From positions 78,057 to 142,056 of the forward strand of contig NZ_JACVCU010000007.1 in NCBI RefSeq assembly GCF_014518425.1: a stretch of 64,000 bases of DNA. The letters are read 5' to 3'. Of this stretch, positions 45,254-54,309 are shown in pieces. Both the position numbers and the translations under genes were made by a program. Below the pieces are notes generated by a model. It was not told the DNA's origin and did no database searches. It saw only the letters and a program-made list of their open reading frames with translations. How positions within the stretch are numbered: position 1 is the first letter of the stretch; each line of letters opens with the position of its first letter. Source of the stretch: Terrabacter sp. MAHUQ-38. Lineage in GTDB: Bacteria; Actinomycetota; Actinomycetes; Actinomycetales; Dermatophilaceae.

Positions 45254-48200
45254 ATGTCGATCAGGCGGATGACCCTTGGGTCGGGTTACCGGTACCTGAT
45301 GTCATCGGTGGCCCGCGGCGACTCCGGTGGCCCGACGACCTCCCCGCTGACCGGCTACTACGCGCAGGCGGGTACGCCGCCGGGCCGGTTCCTGGGCCGG
45401 GGCCTGGCGGGTCTGGACGCTGGGCGAGGGGTCGAACCGGGCTCTGTCGTGACGGTGGAGCAGCTGTGGCGGATGCTCGGGATGCTGCAGGACCCGGTCA
45501 CGGGGCAGCCGCTGGGCCGGTCCCCGGGAGTCAGCGGAACGGCATGCGTGGACGGTCTTGGCCGCGGGCGGAAGGCTGCGAAGACGGTGGCCGGGTTCGA
45601 TCTCACGTTCAGCGCACCGAAGTCGGTCTCGACGGTCTGGGCGCTCGCGGACGAGGCGACCCGGGAGCGGATCCGGGCCGCGCATCAGGAGGCGTTGGGG
45701 TTCGTCCTCTCGTATGCGGAGGAGCAGGTGTTCGCGACCCGGACCGGCCGTGGCGGGGTGGTGTCGGAGGACGTGCGGGGTGTTGTGGCGGCGGCGTTCG
45801 AGCACTGGGACTCACGCGCGGGGGACCCGCAGCTGCACACGCACGTGGTGGTGCTGAACCGTGCGCAGGCGGCCTCGGACGGCGGCTGGCGCACCCTTGA
45901 CAGCAAGGCGCTCTTCCGGTCGGCCGTCGGTCTGTCCGAGCTGTACAACGGGGTGCTGGCCGACCTGGTCACCGCCGACCTCGGGGTCGGCTGGACCCCG
46001 GAAGGGCGCCGCCATTCGGCCGTGGAGAAGTGGGAGGTCACCGGCGTCAGCGAGGCGCTGCGGGCCGAGTTCTCCCAGCGCACCAGCGAGATCGAGCAGG
46101 CCAAGGACGTCCTCGTGGAGCGGTTCGTGAGCGGCCACGGGCGGCAGCCGACGGCGCGGGAGGTGCTCCAGATGCGGCAGCAGGCGACCCTGGAGACCCG
46201 CCCCGACAAGGAGCTCAAGCCCCTGGCGGACCTCCTCAAGGGCTGGCGGCGCCGCGCGGAGCCGTTCGTCGGGGAGGACCCGCAGGCGTGGGTCGCTTCC
46301 CTCGCCGGCCGGAACGACCTGCCGCTGCTGAGGGCGTCGGACCTGTCCGTGGGGATGCTCGAGGAGGCGGCGCGGGTCGCGGTCGAGGTGGTCTCCAGCA
46401 AGCGGGCGACGTTCACCCGCGCGAACGTTCTCGCGGAGGTCCTGCGGCAGATCGCCGGGGTCCGGTTCACCGACCCGGGCGAGCGTGTCGCCGTCGCCGA
46501 GCGGGTCACGGACCTGGCCCTCGAACGGTCGGTGGCGCTCACGCCCCAGGAGACCGGGGTCGTGCCCGAGGCTCTGCGCCGGCCGGACGGGTCCTCCCGG
46601 TTCCGTCCCCGCAACTCCGAGCTGTTCACCACCGGCGCCCTCATGGACGCGGAAGAGCGGCTCCTCGCTGCCGGTCGCGCGACCGACGCGCCTGTTGTCG
46701 AGGAGGCCGTCGCAGTGTCGGTCACCGCGCGGGATCTGCCCGGGCGTGACCATCCCCTGTCGGGCGAGCAGGCCGCGGCGGTGTGCCAGGTGCTTGGCTC
46801 GGGGCGGGTGTTGGACGTGCTCGTCGGGCCGGCCGGGACGGGAAAGTCGACCGCGATGGCGGGGGTCCGGGCCGGGTGGGAGGCCGCGTTCGGGCCGGGA
46901 TCGGTGGTTGGGTTGGCGCCGTCGGCGGCCGCGGCGGAGGTGTTGGCGGAGGCGGTGGGGGTGCCGACCGAGAACACGACGAAGTGGCTGACTGAGGCCG
47001 CCCGGCAGCCCGCCCGGTTGGAGGAGCTGGACCGGCTGGCGGCACGGTTGGACCGGGTCAGCCCCTCGCTTCGAACCCGTGCACTGGTTGGCCGGGCGAG
47101 GGCGGTGGCAGCGGACGTGGACCGGTGGCGGCTCAAGCCGGGGCAGCTGGTGATCGTCGACGAGGCGTCGATGGCCGGCACGTTCGAGCTCGACACCCTC
47201 ACCGCGCACGCCCGGGCGGCGGGCGCGAAGGTGCTGCTCGTGGGGGACTGGGCCCAGCTGTCGCCCGTGTCTGCTGGGGGCGCGTTCAAGCTTGTCGCGA
47301 CCGACCGCGAGGATGCCGCGCAGTTGACGGATGTGCGTCGGTTCCGGCACGAGTGGGAATGCGACGCCTCACTGGGGCTGCGGGCCGGACGCGTGACCGC
47401 CGCCGAGAAGTACGTGAAGCAGGGTCGGGTGGAGGGCGGCGACCGGGAGTCGATGCTCGACCTGCTCTACGAGGCGTGGCGAGCAGACACCAAGGCCGGG
47501 AAGCGGTCGATCATGGTCGCGTCCGACGCGCAGACCGTGGCCGACCTCAACGCCCGCGCCCGCGCCGATCGGGTCGCTGTCTCCGAGGTCACCGATGATG
47601 GGGCGGCCATCGCCGGCGGCGCGACGATCGGTGTCGGGGACGTGGTCGTCACCCGCCTGAACCAGCGCGACCTGGCCACCTCCGGCGCGTGGGTGAAGAA
47701 CGGCGACATCTGGACGGTGACCGACATCAACGGCGACGGATCAGTGCGGGTGCGGCGCCCGGGCGGCGGGGGAGCCGCCGTCCTACCGGCCGGCTACGTG
47801 CGTGAGCACCTCGAGCTCGGCTACGCGACCACCGCACACCGGGCCCAGGGCCGGACCGTCGACACCGCCCACGCGTACGTCACCGCCACGACCGTGCGCG
47901 AACCGCTCTACGTGATGGCCACCCGCGGCCGAGAGAGCAACCGGCTCTATGTCGACACGATGTATGACCCGGACCTCGCGACCGCCCACGACGAACCGTC
48001 TGAGGTCCAAGCCGTCGACGTTCTCAAGCAGGTCCTCGCGCACGCCGGCGCAGACCGGTCCGCCACCGAAATCCGCCACCACGAGGCGCGAGCGGCCGAA
48101 AACCCGGCGCGGCTCGACGCCGAAGGCGCGGCCATCCACACTCACCACCGCGAAAGGCAGATCACCGAGGACCTCATCCGGTTCGGCATCACGCCCGAGG

Positions 48201-48451
48201 AGATCGAGGCCGCCAAACGCGCCGACCAGTGGCGACCACTCCTGGCCCGCATCCACCACGCCGAACGGCTCGGCATCACCATCGGCGGCGTGGTCGCGTC
48301 GCTCGGAGAGCCTGCCGAGACGCTCCAGACGCACAACCGACTCCTCGCGATGGAGTCGCAATTGGCTCGACACATGACCGTCGACGTCGAGCATTCCCTC
48401 GATGGACAGCATCGATCAAGGACGGTCACCGGCGCATACCCCCGCACGTGA
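45254..48451 (+). CDS. MobF-family conjugative relaxase with helicase domain (TrwC/TraI type)
   Basis: A 1065-residue protein. The MobF N-terminus is SIRRMTLGSGYRYLMSSVA with the Tyr pair; the metal-binding histidines are in DPQLHTHVVVLNRAQ with an upstream His in FEHWDSR. The RecD/TraI helicase follows with Walker A VGPAGTGKST near residue 520, Walker B VIVDEASM, and YATTAHRAQGRTVDTAHAYV near the C-terminus. Such proteins nick oriT, stay bound to the strand and unwind it during conjugation. No coupling protein or secretion genes lie nearby. Start 45254 matches family N-termini; the frame is open 51 bases further upstream. Confidence 0.92.
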   Translation: MSIRRMTLGSGYRYLMSSVARGDSGGPTTSPLTGYYAQAGTPPGRFLGRGLAGLDAGRGVEPGSVVTVEQLWRMLGMLQDPVTGQPLGRSPGVSGTACVDGLGRGRKAAKTVAGFDLTFSAPKSVSTVWALADEATRERIRAAHQEALGFVLSYAEEQVFATRTGRGGVVSEDVRGVVAAAFEHWDSRAGDPQLHTHVVVLNRAQAASDGGWRTLDSKALFRSAVGLSELYNGVLADLVTADLGVGWTPEGRRHSAVEKWEVTGVSEALRAEFSQRTSEIEQAKDVLVERFVSGHGRQPTAREVLQMRQQATLETRPDKELKPLADLLKGWRRRAEPFVGEDPQAWVASLAGRNDLPLLRASDLSVGMLEEAARVAVEVVSSKRATFTRANVLAEVLRQIAGVRFTDPGERVAVAERVTDLALERSVALTPQETGVVPEALRRPDGSSRFRPRNSELFTTGALMDAEERLLAAGRATDAPVVEEAVAVSVTARDLPGRDHPLSGEQAAAVCQVLGSGRVLDVLVGPAGTGKSTAMAGVRAGWEAAFGPGSVVGLAPSAAAAEVLAEAVGVPTENTTKWLTEAARQPARLEELDRLAARLDRVSPSLRTRALVGRARAVAADVDRWRLKPGQLVIVDEASMAGTFELDTLTAHARAAGAKVLLVGDWAQLSPVSAGGAFKLVATDREDAAQLTDVRRFRHEWECDASLGLRAGRVTAAEKYVKQGRVEGGDRESMLDLLYEAWRADTKAGKRSIMVASDAQTVADLNARARADRVAVSEVTDDGAAIAGGATIGVGDVVVTRLNQRDLATSGAWVKNGDIWTVTDINGDGSVRVRRPGGGGAAVLPAGYVREHLELGYATTAHRAQGRTVDTAHAYVTATTVREPLYVMATRGRESNRLYVDTMYDPDLATAHDEPSEVQAVDVLKQVLAHAGADRSATEIRHHEARAAENPARLDAEGAAIHTHHRERQITEDLIRFGITPEEIEAAKRADQWRPLLARIHHAERLGITIGGVVASLGEPAETLQTHNRLLAMESQLARHMTVDVEHSLDGQHRSRTVTGAYPRT

Positions 48452-48785
48452 CGCCTCACTCCAACGGGCCGGGCCCGCTGACCGCTTGTGCTGGGCCAGA
48501 GGGTGGCGAGGGACGATCGGAAGCTGGTGACCTAGGTGAGGCCAGAGGCGGTGCGGTGTAGGTCGTACCGGTGTCCGTGCCGACGGCCGTGCCGGCGGCC
48601 GCCAAGCCCGAACCTGGCACGGCAGGGAGAGAGCTGAGGAGAGTCACAACTCCTACGTTGCGAGCGAGGCGCCGCCGGACAGCCGGCCTTCGCTGCGTCA
48701 TTGCAGCCACATGAACCATGGTGAACCTTCCTACTGATCTGGTCGCCACGCTGAGACACGTGAGCGCAGGGGGTTCTTCGGCGAC
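48452..48785. other. Gene-free stretch between relaxase and GH30
   Basis: Open frames here (for example 48456-48749 minus) have biased composition and no protein features. I see no gene or clear regulatory motif apart from the GH30 terminator that follows. Confidence 0.4.
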
Positions 48786-48821
48786 TCCGGGCCCGCTCAG
48801 CGAGGGCTGACCGGGCCCGGA
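48786..48821 (-). terminator. Terminator of the GH30 gene
   Basis: A perfect 10-bp inverted repeat TCCGGGCCCG / CGGGCCCGGA (48786-48795 with 48812-48821) lies 16 bases past the minus-strand GH30 stop. Confidence 0.75.
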
Positions 48822-48836
48822 GCTTACAGCGCGCCG

Positions 48837-51800
48837 TTACTTGTAGACCTTGAGCTCGGCGATCGACCACCAGCTGCCGGCACTGCCGGTGTTGACAACC
48901 TTGAGGTAGCGGGCCGTCTGCGTCGGGAAGGTCACCGCCTGGGTCGGCTGGCCGTCGGCCACGATGGAAGCGACCTTGGTCCAGCCCGATCCGTCGGAGG
49001 ACACGTAGACGTCGGCGCCCCGCGCGTAGTCATCGGTGCTGCTGCCCGAGTCGAGCACGACCTTGCTGAAGGTCTGCGGCTGGCCCATGTCGACCTGGAT
49101 CCACATGCCGTCGTACAGGCTGGTCCCCGAGCTGTACCGGGAGCCGATGTCGCCGTCCAGGAGGTGTCCGAGCGCATCGTTCGGCCAGGGACTCTCGTCG
49201 GACGCCGTCGCGGTCCAACCGTCGCGGGCCAACGGTGCATCGAGATCAGCGTCGTAGTACACGTTGAGCTCCGCCATCGACCACCAGTTGCCGACACTTC
49301 CGGTGTTGACGACCTTGAGGTAGCGGGCCGTCTGCGTCGCGAAGGTTGCCACCTGGGTCGGTTGGCCGGCTCCTGAGATCGATGCCACCTTCGTCCATCC
49401 GGTCCCGTCGGAGGACACGTAGACGTCGGCGCTTCGCGCGTAGTCGTCCGTGCTGCTGCCGGGGTCCAGCTCGACCTTGTTGAGGGTCTGCTGCTGGCCC
49501 ATGTCGACCTGGATCCACATCCCGTCGTACTGGCCGTCCCCGGAGCTGTACCGGGAGCTGGTGTCGCCGTCGAGGATGTGGGCGAGGGCATCGTTGGGCC
49601 ACGGGCTCTCGTCCGACGCCGTTGCGGCCCAACCAGTCTTGTCCAGTGGAGCGTTCGGGTCCGGCTCCGGATCCGGGTCGGTGTTGTTGTAGACACCGAG
49701 CTCCGCGATGGACCACCAGTTGCCCGAGCTGCCGGTGTTGATGACCTTGAGGAAGCGGGCCGTCTGGGTGGAGAAGGATGCCAGCTCGATCTGCTGGCCG
49801 GTTGCCGTGACGGAGGAGACCTTCGTCCAGCTGTCTCCGTCGGAGGACACGTACACGTCTGCGCTTCGCGCAACGTCTCCCGTGCTGCTGCCGGAGTCCA
49901 GCACGACCCGGTTGAAGGTCTGCTGCTGCTTCATGTCGACCTGGAGCCACATGCCGTTCTTCTGACCGGTCCCGGAGCTGTAGCGCGAGTCGGTGTCGCC
50001 GTCGAGCAGGTGCTCCACCACGTCGCTTGGCCATGGGCTCACGTCCGAGGCCGTCGCGGTCCAGCCCTCCCGGTCCAGCGGAGTGCCCAGACCGGTCACG
50101 GTGAACGGCACTCCCCCCGCGGGCTCCCCGCCGGCACCGATCACCGAAACCTCGTACTTTCCGGAGGCAAGTCCCCCCGGAACGTATGCGCTGATGCTCG
50201 TGTCGGTCCAGCTCTCGATCTTGGCGTGGACCGATCCGAAGTACACGGTGCCCAGGCCCTGCGTCTTCCCGAAGTGAGAACCCGTGATCTTGAACTTGTA
50301 CCCCGGGATGCCCCGGTTCGGTGTCAGGCTGCTGAAGCCCGGCTTCGGGTAGCTCGACAAGGACTGCCTCGTGAACATCGCCGACGTTCCGCTGGGCAGC
50401 GCGTACGTGTACGAGCCGTCCTTGGACACCGGGAACGTCTGGCTGGTGCGGCTTCCGTTGTAGACCACTGAGACGTCGGCGCCGTCCGGCGCGGTCCACT
50501 TCTGTAGCTCGAGGCCCTTGGGCACCGACGTCGGAGCCTGGATCGATGCCGTTCCGCTCGTGCCGCCGAACACCTTGATCTCACCGATCGACCAGCGGAA
50601 GAAGAACGACGGCGCGCTCGCGACGATCCGGACGTACCTCGCGGTCTGGGGTGCCAGGGAGATGGCGACCGTGCCGAGGTCGCCGCTGCCGTCGGCGACC
50701 GCGCTGCCCCAGCTGACGCCGTCGTTCGAGACGTACACCTGGTACTTGGCGAGTGAGTCGAAGGCGTTCTTCGCGGTGTTCTCCATGACGATCTTGTTGA
50801 AGTTCGTCGGAGTGCCGAAGTCGAGCTGGAACCAGTCGCCGCTCTTCACCTTCGCCCCGGAGCGCCAACGGGTGTTGGCGTCACCGTCGATGGCGTCCGC
50901 GGCCGGGTCGCCCGCCGCGCTGGACGACGACTTGGCGGTCCACCCACTACGGCTGAGCTCGGCGCCCGGTGTCCGGACGGAAGTACCGACCGGGAGGGAG
51001 TAGGTGAGCAGGTCCTTTCCGGTCTTGATGCCGTTCTGCACGGGCAGCAGGTCGGGATCGTAGGTGACCGTCGCCGGGTCGTTCTTACCGAAGATGAAGT
51101 CGTGGTTCGGGTCCGTGACGTTGGTCGCCGCCTGGGTGCTGCCGTTCTGCGTCGGCCCGGAGTAGGTGAAGGTCACCGCGTCGCCGGCGCCGAGGGTGTA
51201 GTCGAACGACTGGGTGCCTTCGGCGACGCTGAACGTCTTCTCGGCGTTGCTGTCGTTGTAGGCGACCAGCACCTTGGAGCCGTCGGGGTTCTGGAACGCG
51301 ACGTCCTCGATGCTTCCTTCCCCGAAGGTGTTGGAGTAGATCCGGTGGGCGCCGGGCTTGACGAACTTGCTGACCTGGGCGAGGGCGTAGTAGTCCGCGT
51401 TGTACGTCACCGCCCCCGTCTTGGGGTCGATCGTGACCAGCCCGCGGCAGATGCCGATGCCGTTGGTGTCGCTGTTCAGCGGGCCCTTGTCCGGGTCGAG
51501 CGCGATGTTCCACAGCGTCACGCCGTTGGCCCAGTTGCGCGTGCCGTCAATGACCCAGCTTTTGAGGGCGTCGTGGAAAGCGACCTGCTTGCTGGCCTGC
51601 CAGTCACCGCCGGTGGCCTCGGTCAGATACGACTCCTTGCCCGGGTAGTCGTTGTGGGTCAGGGTCTGGTAGATCGGGGTGCCGCTGTAGATGTGCCAGG
51701 CGCTGCCGACCGCGTAGTTGGCGGTGGCCGGGTCGTTGAAGACCGACTCGGGGTACGAAGGGACGTCCCAGTTGTGGTCCCAGGCCAGGATTTTCGTGGA

Positions 51801-52613
51801 CAGCTTGTTTGCCGCGAACGCCTTGCCCATCTGCTGCACCAGGGTGATCTGCTGAGAGGGCGTCAGCGCGGTGCCCGGCCAGGTAGGGGCGTTGAGCGGC
51901 TCGTTCTGCGGCGTCACATAGTGGACCGGCACGCCAGCCTTGCCGTAGGCCTGGATGAACTTCACGAAGTAGTTGGCCAGTGCCTGGGAGTACTCGTCCT
52001 TGAGGGTGCCGCCGATCATGTTGTCGGAGGTCTTCATCCAGCCCGGCGGGCTCCACGGTGTCGCGGTGATCCTGATCGACGGGTTCAGCGCGAGTGCCTG
52101 CTTCAGCTGCGGGATGATGTACGGCTCGTCGTGCGCGATCGAGAACTTCGACAGCGTGGGGTCGGTCTGGCCGGCCGGCATATCGTCGTAGGAGTAGTTG
52201 CCGCTCGCCGCGAAGTCCGAGGCGCCCATCGGCAGCCGGACCATGCTCAGCCCGATCCCGTTCGACGGGTCGAACAGCTTGTTCATCAACGTGTCACGAC
52301 CGCTGGCCGGCAGCTTGTCGATCAGCCAGGCCGACGAGTCGGTCAGGGCCGCGCCGAAGCCGGTGACCTTCTGATACTTGACACTGCTTTCCACCTTGAT
52401 CGTCAGCGGGTTGGCCGTCTGCTTCGTCTGGAACGAGACGTCGCCCTGCTTCTGGACCCACTTCTCGCTCGAGACGTCAGTGAGCCACACGTGCACGGGC
52501 GAGCTAGCACCTGGTGGCGGCGCTGCTTGTGCTTGTGGGGTCGCGAGGGGCAGCGCTGCGAGGCTCACACCCAGAGCAGGCACCAGAAGTGACCTGCCTC
52601 TTAACTTGGCCAT
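48837..52613 (-). CDS. Secreted GH30 glycosidase with TIG and four F5/8C carbohydrate-binding modules
   Basis: A 1258-residue exported enzyme. GGAGG lies 7 bases before ATG 52613. The signal peptide ends near AQAAPPP. The GH30 domain (about 40-475) has acid/base Glu238 in TPQNEPLNAP and nucleophile Glu332 in YLTEATGGDW. Then follow an F5/8C module (about 575-705), a TIG/IPT domain (about 755-850) and three tandem F5/8C modules sharing W-x-ATASD-x-SPWP openings (about 855-1258). GH30 members cleave beta-1,6-glucan, glucosylceramide or xylan; this one looks closest to the glucosylceramidase/beta-1,6-glucanase group. It probably attacks fungal or microbial wall polymers outside the cell. Confidence 0.9.
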   Translation of the reverse strand: MAKLRGRSLLVPALGVSLAALPLATPQAQAAPPPGASSPVHVWLTDVSSEKWVQKQGDVSFQTKQTANPLTIKVESSVKYQKVTGFGAALTDSSAWLIDKLPASGRDTLMNKLFDPSNGIGLSMVRLPMGASDFAASGNYSYDDMPAGQTDPTLSKFSIAHDEPYIIPQLKQALALNPSIRITATPWSPPGWMKTSDNMIGGTLKDEYSQALANYFVKFIQAYGKAGVPVHYVTPQNEPLNAPTWPGTALTPSQQITLVQQMGKAFAANKLSTKILAWDHNWDVPSYPESVFNDPATANYAVGSAWHIYSGTPIYQTLTHNDYPGKESYLTEATGGDWQASKQVAFHDALKSWVIDGTRNWANGVTLWNIALDPDKGPLNSDTNGIGICRGLVTIDPKTGAVTYNADYYALAQVSKFVKPGAHRIYSNTFGEGSIEDVAFQNPDGSKVLVAYNDSNAEKTFSVAEGTQSFDYTLGAGDAVTFTYSGPTQNGSTQAATNVTDPNHDFIFGKNDPATVTYDPDLLPVQNGIKTGKDLLTYSLPVGTSVRTPGAELSRSGWTAKSSSSAAGDPAADAIDGDANTRWRSGAKVKSGDWFQLDFGTPTNFNKIVMENTAKNAFDSLAKYQVYVSNDGVSWGSAVADGSGDLGTVAISLAPQTARYVRIVASAPSFFFRWSIGEIKVFGGTSGTASIQAPTSVPKGLELQKWTAPDGADVSVVYNGSRTSQTFPVSKDGSYTYALPSGTSAMFTRQSLSSYPKPGFSSLTPNRGIPGYKFKITGSHFGKTQGLGTVYFGSVHAKIESWTDTSISAYVPGGLASGKYEVSVIGAGGEPAGGVPFTVTGLGTPLDREGWTATASDVSPWPSDVVEHLLDGDTDSRYSSGTGQKNGMWLQVDMKQQQTFNRVVLDSGSSTGDVARSADVYVSSDGDSWTKVSSVTATGQQIELASFSTQTARFLKVINTGSSGNWWSIAELGVYNNTDPDPEPDPNAPLDKTGWAATASDESPWPNDALAHILDGDTSSRYSSGDGQYDGMWIQVDMGQQQTLNKVELDPGSSTDDYARSADVYVSSDGTGWTKVASISGAGQPTQVATFATQTARYLKVVNTGSVGNWWSMAELNVYYDADLDAPLARDGWTATASDESPWPNDALGHLLDGDIGSRYSSGTSLYDGMWIQVDMGQPQTFSKVVLDSGSSTDDYARGADVYVSSDGSGWTKVASIVADGQPTQAVTFPTQTARYLKVVNTGSAGSWWSIAELKVYK
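48840..50080 (-). repeat. Three tandem F5/8C-coding repeats
   Basis: Three units of about 400-430 bases encode near-identical modules. Shared blocks such as the Ser-rich VYVSSDG and WWSIAEL/WWSMAEL strands recur at each period, and DNA is similar as well as protein, so the duplications are recent. Confidence 0.8.
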
Positions 52614-52785
52614 GCTCATTCCTCCGAAGGAACTCGTTGTCAAAGATCGTGCGGTCGAAGGGGTTTCTGTCACGGCAACCAGTCGCGCAACCTCTCAGTC
52701 GCCGACGGGCTGCGACAGCCGCCATCCCCCGCAGATGCGCTTGGCATGCCGATGGCAGGTCTTGCATCGGGGTACCACAGCCAGT

Positions 52786-52836
52786 CACTAATTCGGGTTA
52801 GTGAGCAAACGTAGGCGCGCCCACCCCCCGCGTCAA
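52786..52836 (-). promoter_or_regulatory. GH30 promoter with LacI-type operator
   Basis: On the minus strand TTGACG (52836-52831) and TACGTT (52813-52808) are separated by 17 bases, a good sigma-70-like promoter. Directly downstream lies CACTAATTCGGGTTAGTG at 52786-52803, a perfect 6-bp inverted repeat covering the expected transcription start. The core CTAATTCGGGTTAG is close to CTGATTCGTATTAG at 55460-55473. Confidence 0.75.
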
Positions 52837-52896
52837 GATCTTGTTACGAGGGAGTTTCCGCTGCAGGCAGGGTGGACCAGCGGGGCCGGTCCGGCT

Positions 52897-53955
52897 TCAA
52901 GACCTGGCGCGGGTCCGGGCTGGGGGCGCGGTGGAGTCGCGCATCACGACCGGGCAGTGCACCAGGGTGCGGCCGGGGCTCGTGGGCACGCCGATGGCCA
53001 GCTGCTCGGCCGCCAGGCGTCCCATCCCGGGGTACGGCAGCAGCACGGTGCTCAGGGCCGGACGCACCTCCGCCGCGAGCTGGAACTGGTCGTCATACCC
53101 CATCACCGACACGTCCTCAGGCACCCGCAACCCCGCCTCCAGCAGGCCCAGCAGCGCGCCCACCGCCATCCGGTCGTTGCCACACATGATCGCGGTCGGT
53201 GGCGGGTTGCGTTGCAGCAGCGTGCGCACCAGATCGTAGCCCGAGTCCGCGTGGTAGTTCCCGGACAGCACGGTGTGCTCCGCCGGGTTCAGCCCCGCGC
53301 CGCGCAGCGCCTCGCGGAAACCGCGTAGGCGGGCCTTGGTGGCCCACTGACTCGGCTTGCCGGTGAGGTAGGCGATGTCGCGGTGACCGAGGTCGAGCAG
53401 TGCCTGGGTGGACTCCCGTCCGCCACGCACCTCATCCGGCAGGATCGCCGGCACCGGGTCGTTGGCGGCGAAGCAGTTCAGCAGGACCGTCGGAACGCGC
53501 AGGGCCGCGTCCGGCAGCACGACCGACCTCGTGCCTACCGCAGCGAAGATCAGCGCATCGGCCTGCCGGTCGAGAAGGTCGCCGATCAGGTGAGCCGCCT
53601 GACGGTTCGAGCCACCGGTGTTGACGAGGAGCAGCAGGTTGCCCTGCCGGATGCACGCCTCGTGCGCCCCCTTGATGGCCGAGGCGGCGAACTCACCGAA
53701 GTCCGCGTCGTGACTGACGAAGCCGATCGTCGCGGTGCGTCCCTGCCGCAGCCCTTGGGCGGCACGGTTGGGCCGGTAGTCGAGCTCGGTGACTGCCTGT
53801 AGCACGCGTTGCCGGGTCTCGTCGCTGATCGTCTGCCCGACCGTCTGGTTGAGCACGAAGGAGACAGTCGCTGGCGAGACGCCGGCCAGGCGTGCGACAT
53901 CTACCCGCAGCGGTCTACTCGCCGACGGTCGGCGATGCGGTTCATGGGTTGCCAC
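52897..53955 (-). CDS. LacI-family transcriptional regulator
   Basis: A 352-residue repressor. The HTH is VDVARLAGVSPATVSFVLNQ, the hinge region RPNRAAQGLRQGRTATIGFV, and the sensor domain ends with VMGYDDQFQLAAEVRPALST. It lies directly upstream of GH30 on the same strand and is the likely regulator of the operator at 52786. GTG 53955 is chosen over GTG 53979; neither has a strong ribosome site. Confidence 0.88.
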   Translation of the reverse strand: MATHEPHRRPSASRPLRVDVARLAGVSPATVSFVLNQTVGQTISDETRQRVLQAVTELDYRPNRAAQGLRQGRTATIGFVSHDADFGEFAASAIKGAHEACIRQGNLLLLVNTGGSNRQAAHLIGDLLDRQADALIFAAVGTRSVVLPDAALRVPTVLLNCFAANDPVPAILPDEVRGGRESTQALLDLGHRDIAYLTGKPSQWATKARLRGFREALRGAGLNPAEHTVLSGNYHADSGYDLVRTLLQRNPPPTAIMCGNDRMAVGALLGLLEAGLRVPEDVSVMGYDDQFQLAAEVRPALSTVLLPYPGMGRLAAEQLAIGVPTSPGRTLVHCPVVMRDSTAPPARTRARS

Positions 53956-54309
53956 GCCGCAAGAGTACGAGGCGCCCACCGCAAGAACCGGCAGGTGTGC
54001 CGGTCAGCCCTGCCGCACCATTCGCGTCCGGCGCGGCTCCGCCGGGCATGTCCCTTCAAGAGGAGCTGCAGTGCCAGTCCACACGCCGAATGGGACGGCT
54101 GCTACGTCGATCCCGCCACTCTTGCCTCCGCTTATCGGCAACGTCCGAGCCTCAGTAGAGTCACGATCAGGATGCGGTCGAACGGCGCTGCGCCGAAGCC
54201 TGCTCCGCCGGTCCTTTCGCCGGCTCACCCGGCTTCAGCCGATCGCCGCCAAGGCCCATCCGGTGGTCGAAGGTATCCTCCCCACACAGCAGCCCAAGGA
54301 GAGTAGGCC
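53956..54309. other. Divergent region between two lacI genes
   Basis: About 350 bases separate the two LacI genes. Both promoters should lie here. I could not identify clear boxes or an operator like those at 52786 and 55460. Confidence 0.4.

Noticed and set aside
44860..45900. A 346-codon frame overlapping the relaxase N-terminus
   Set aside because: Most of it overlaps the relaxase in another frame, and its own upstream part is Pro/Arg-rich from a C-rich stretch.
48456..48749. A 97-codon minus-strand frame between relaxase and GH30
   Set aside because: Low-complexity Ser/Pro/Ala composition, no ribosome site and no recognisable motif.
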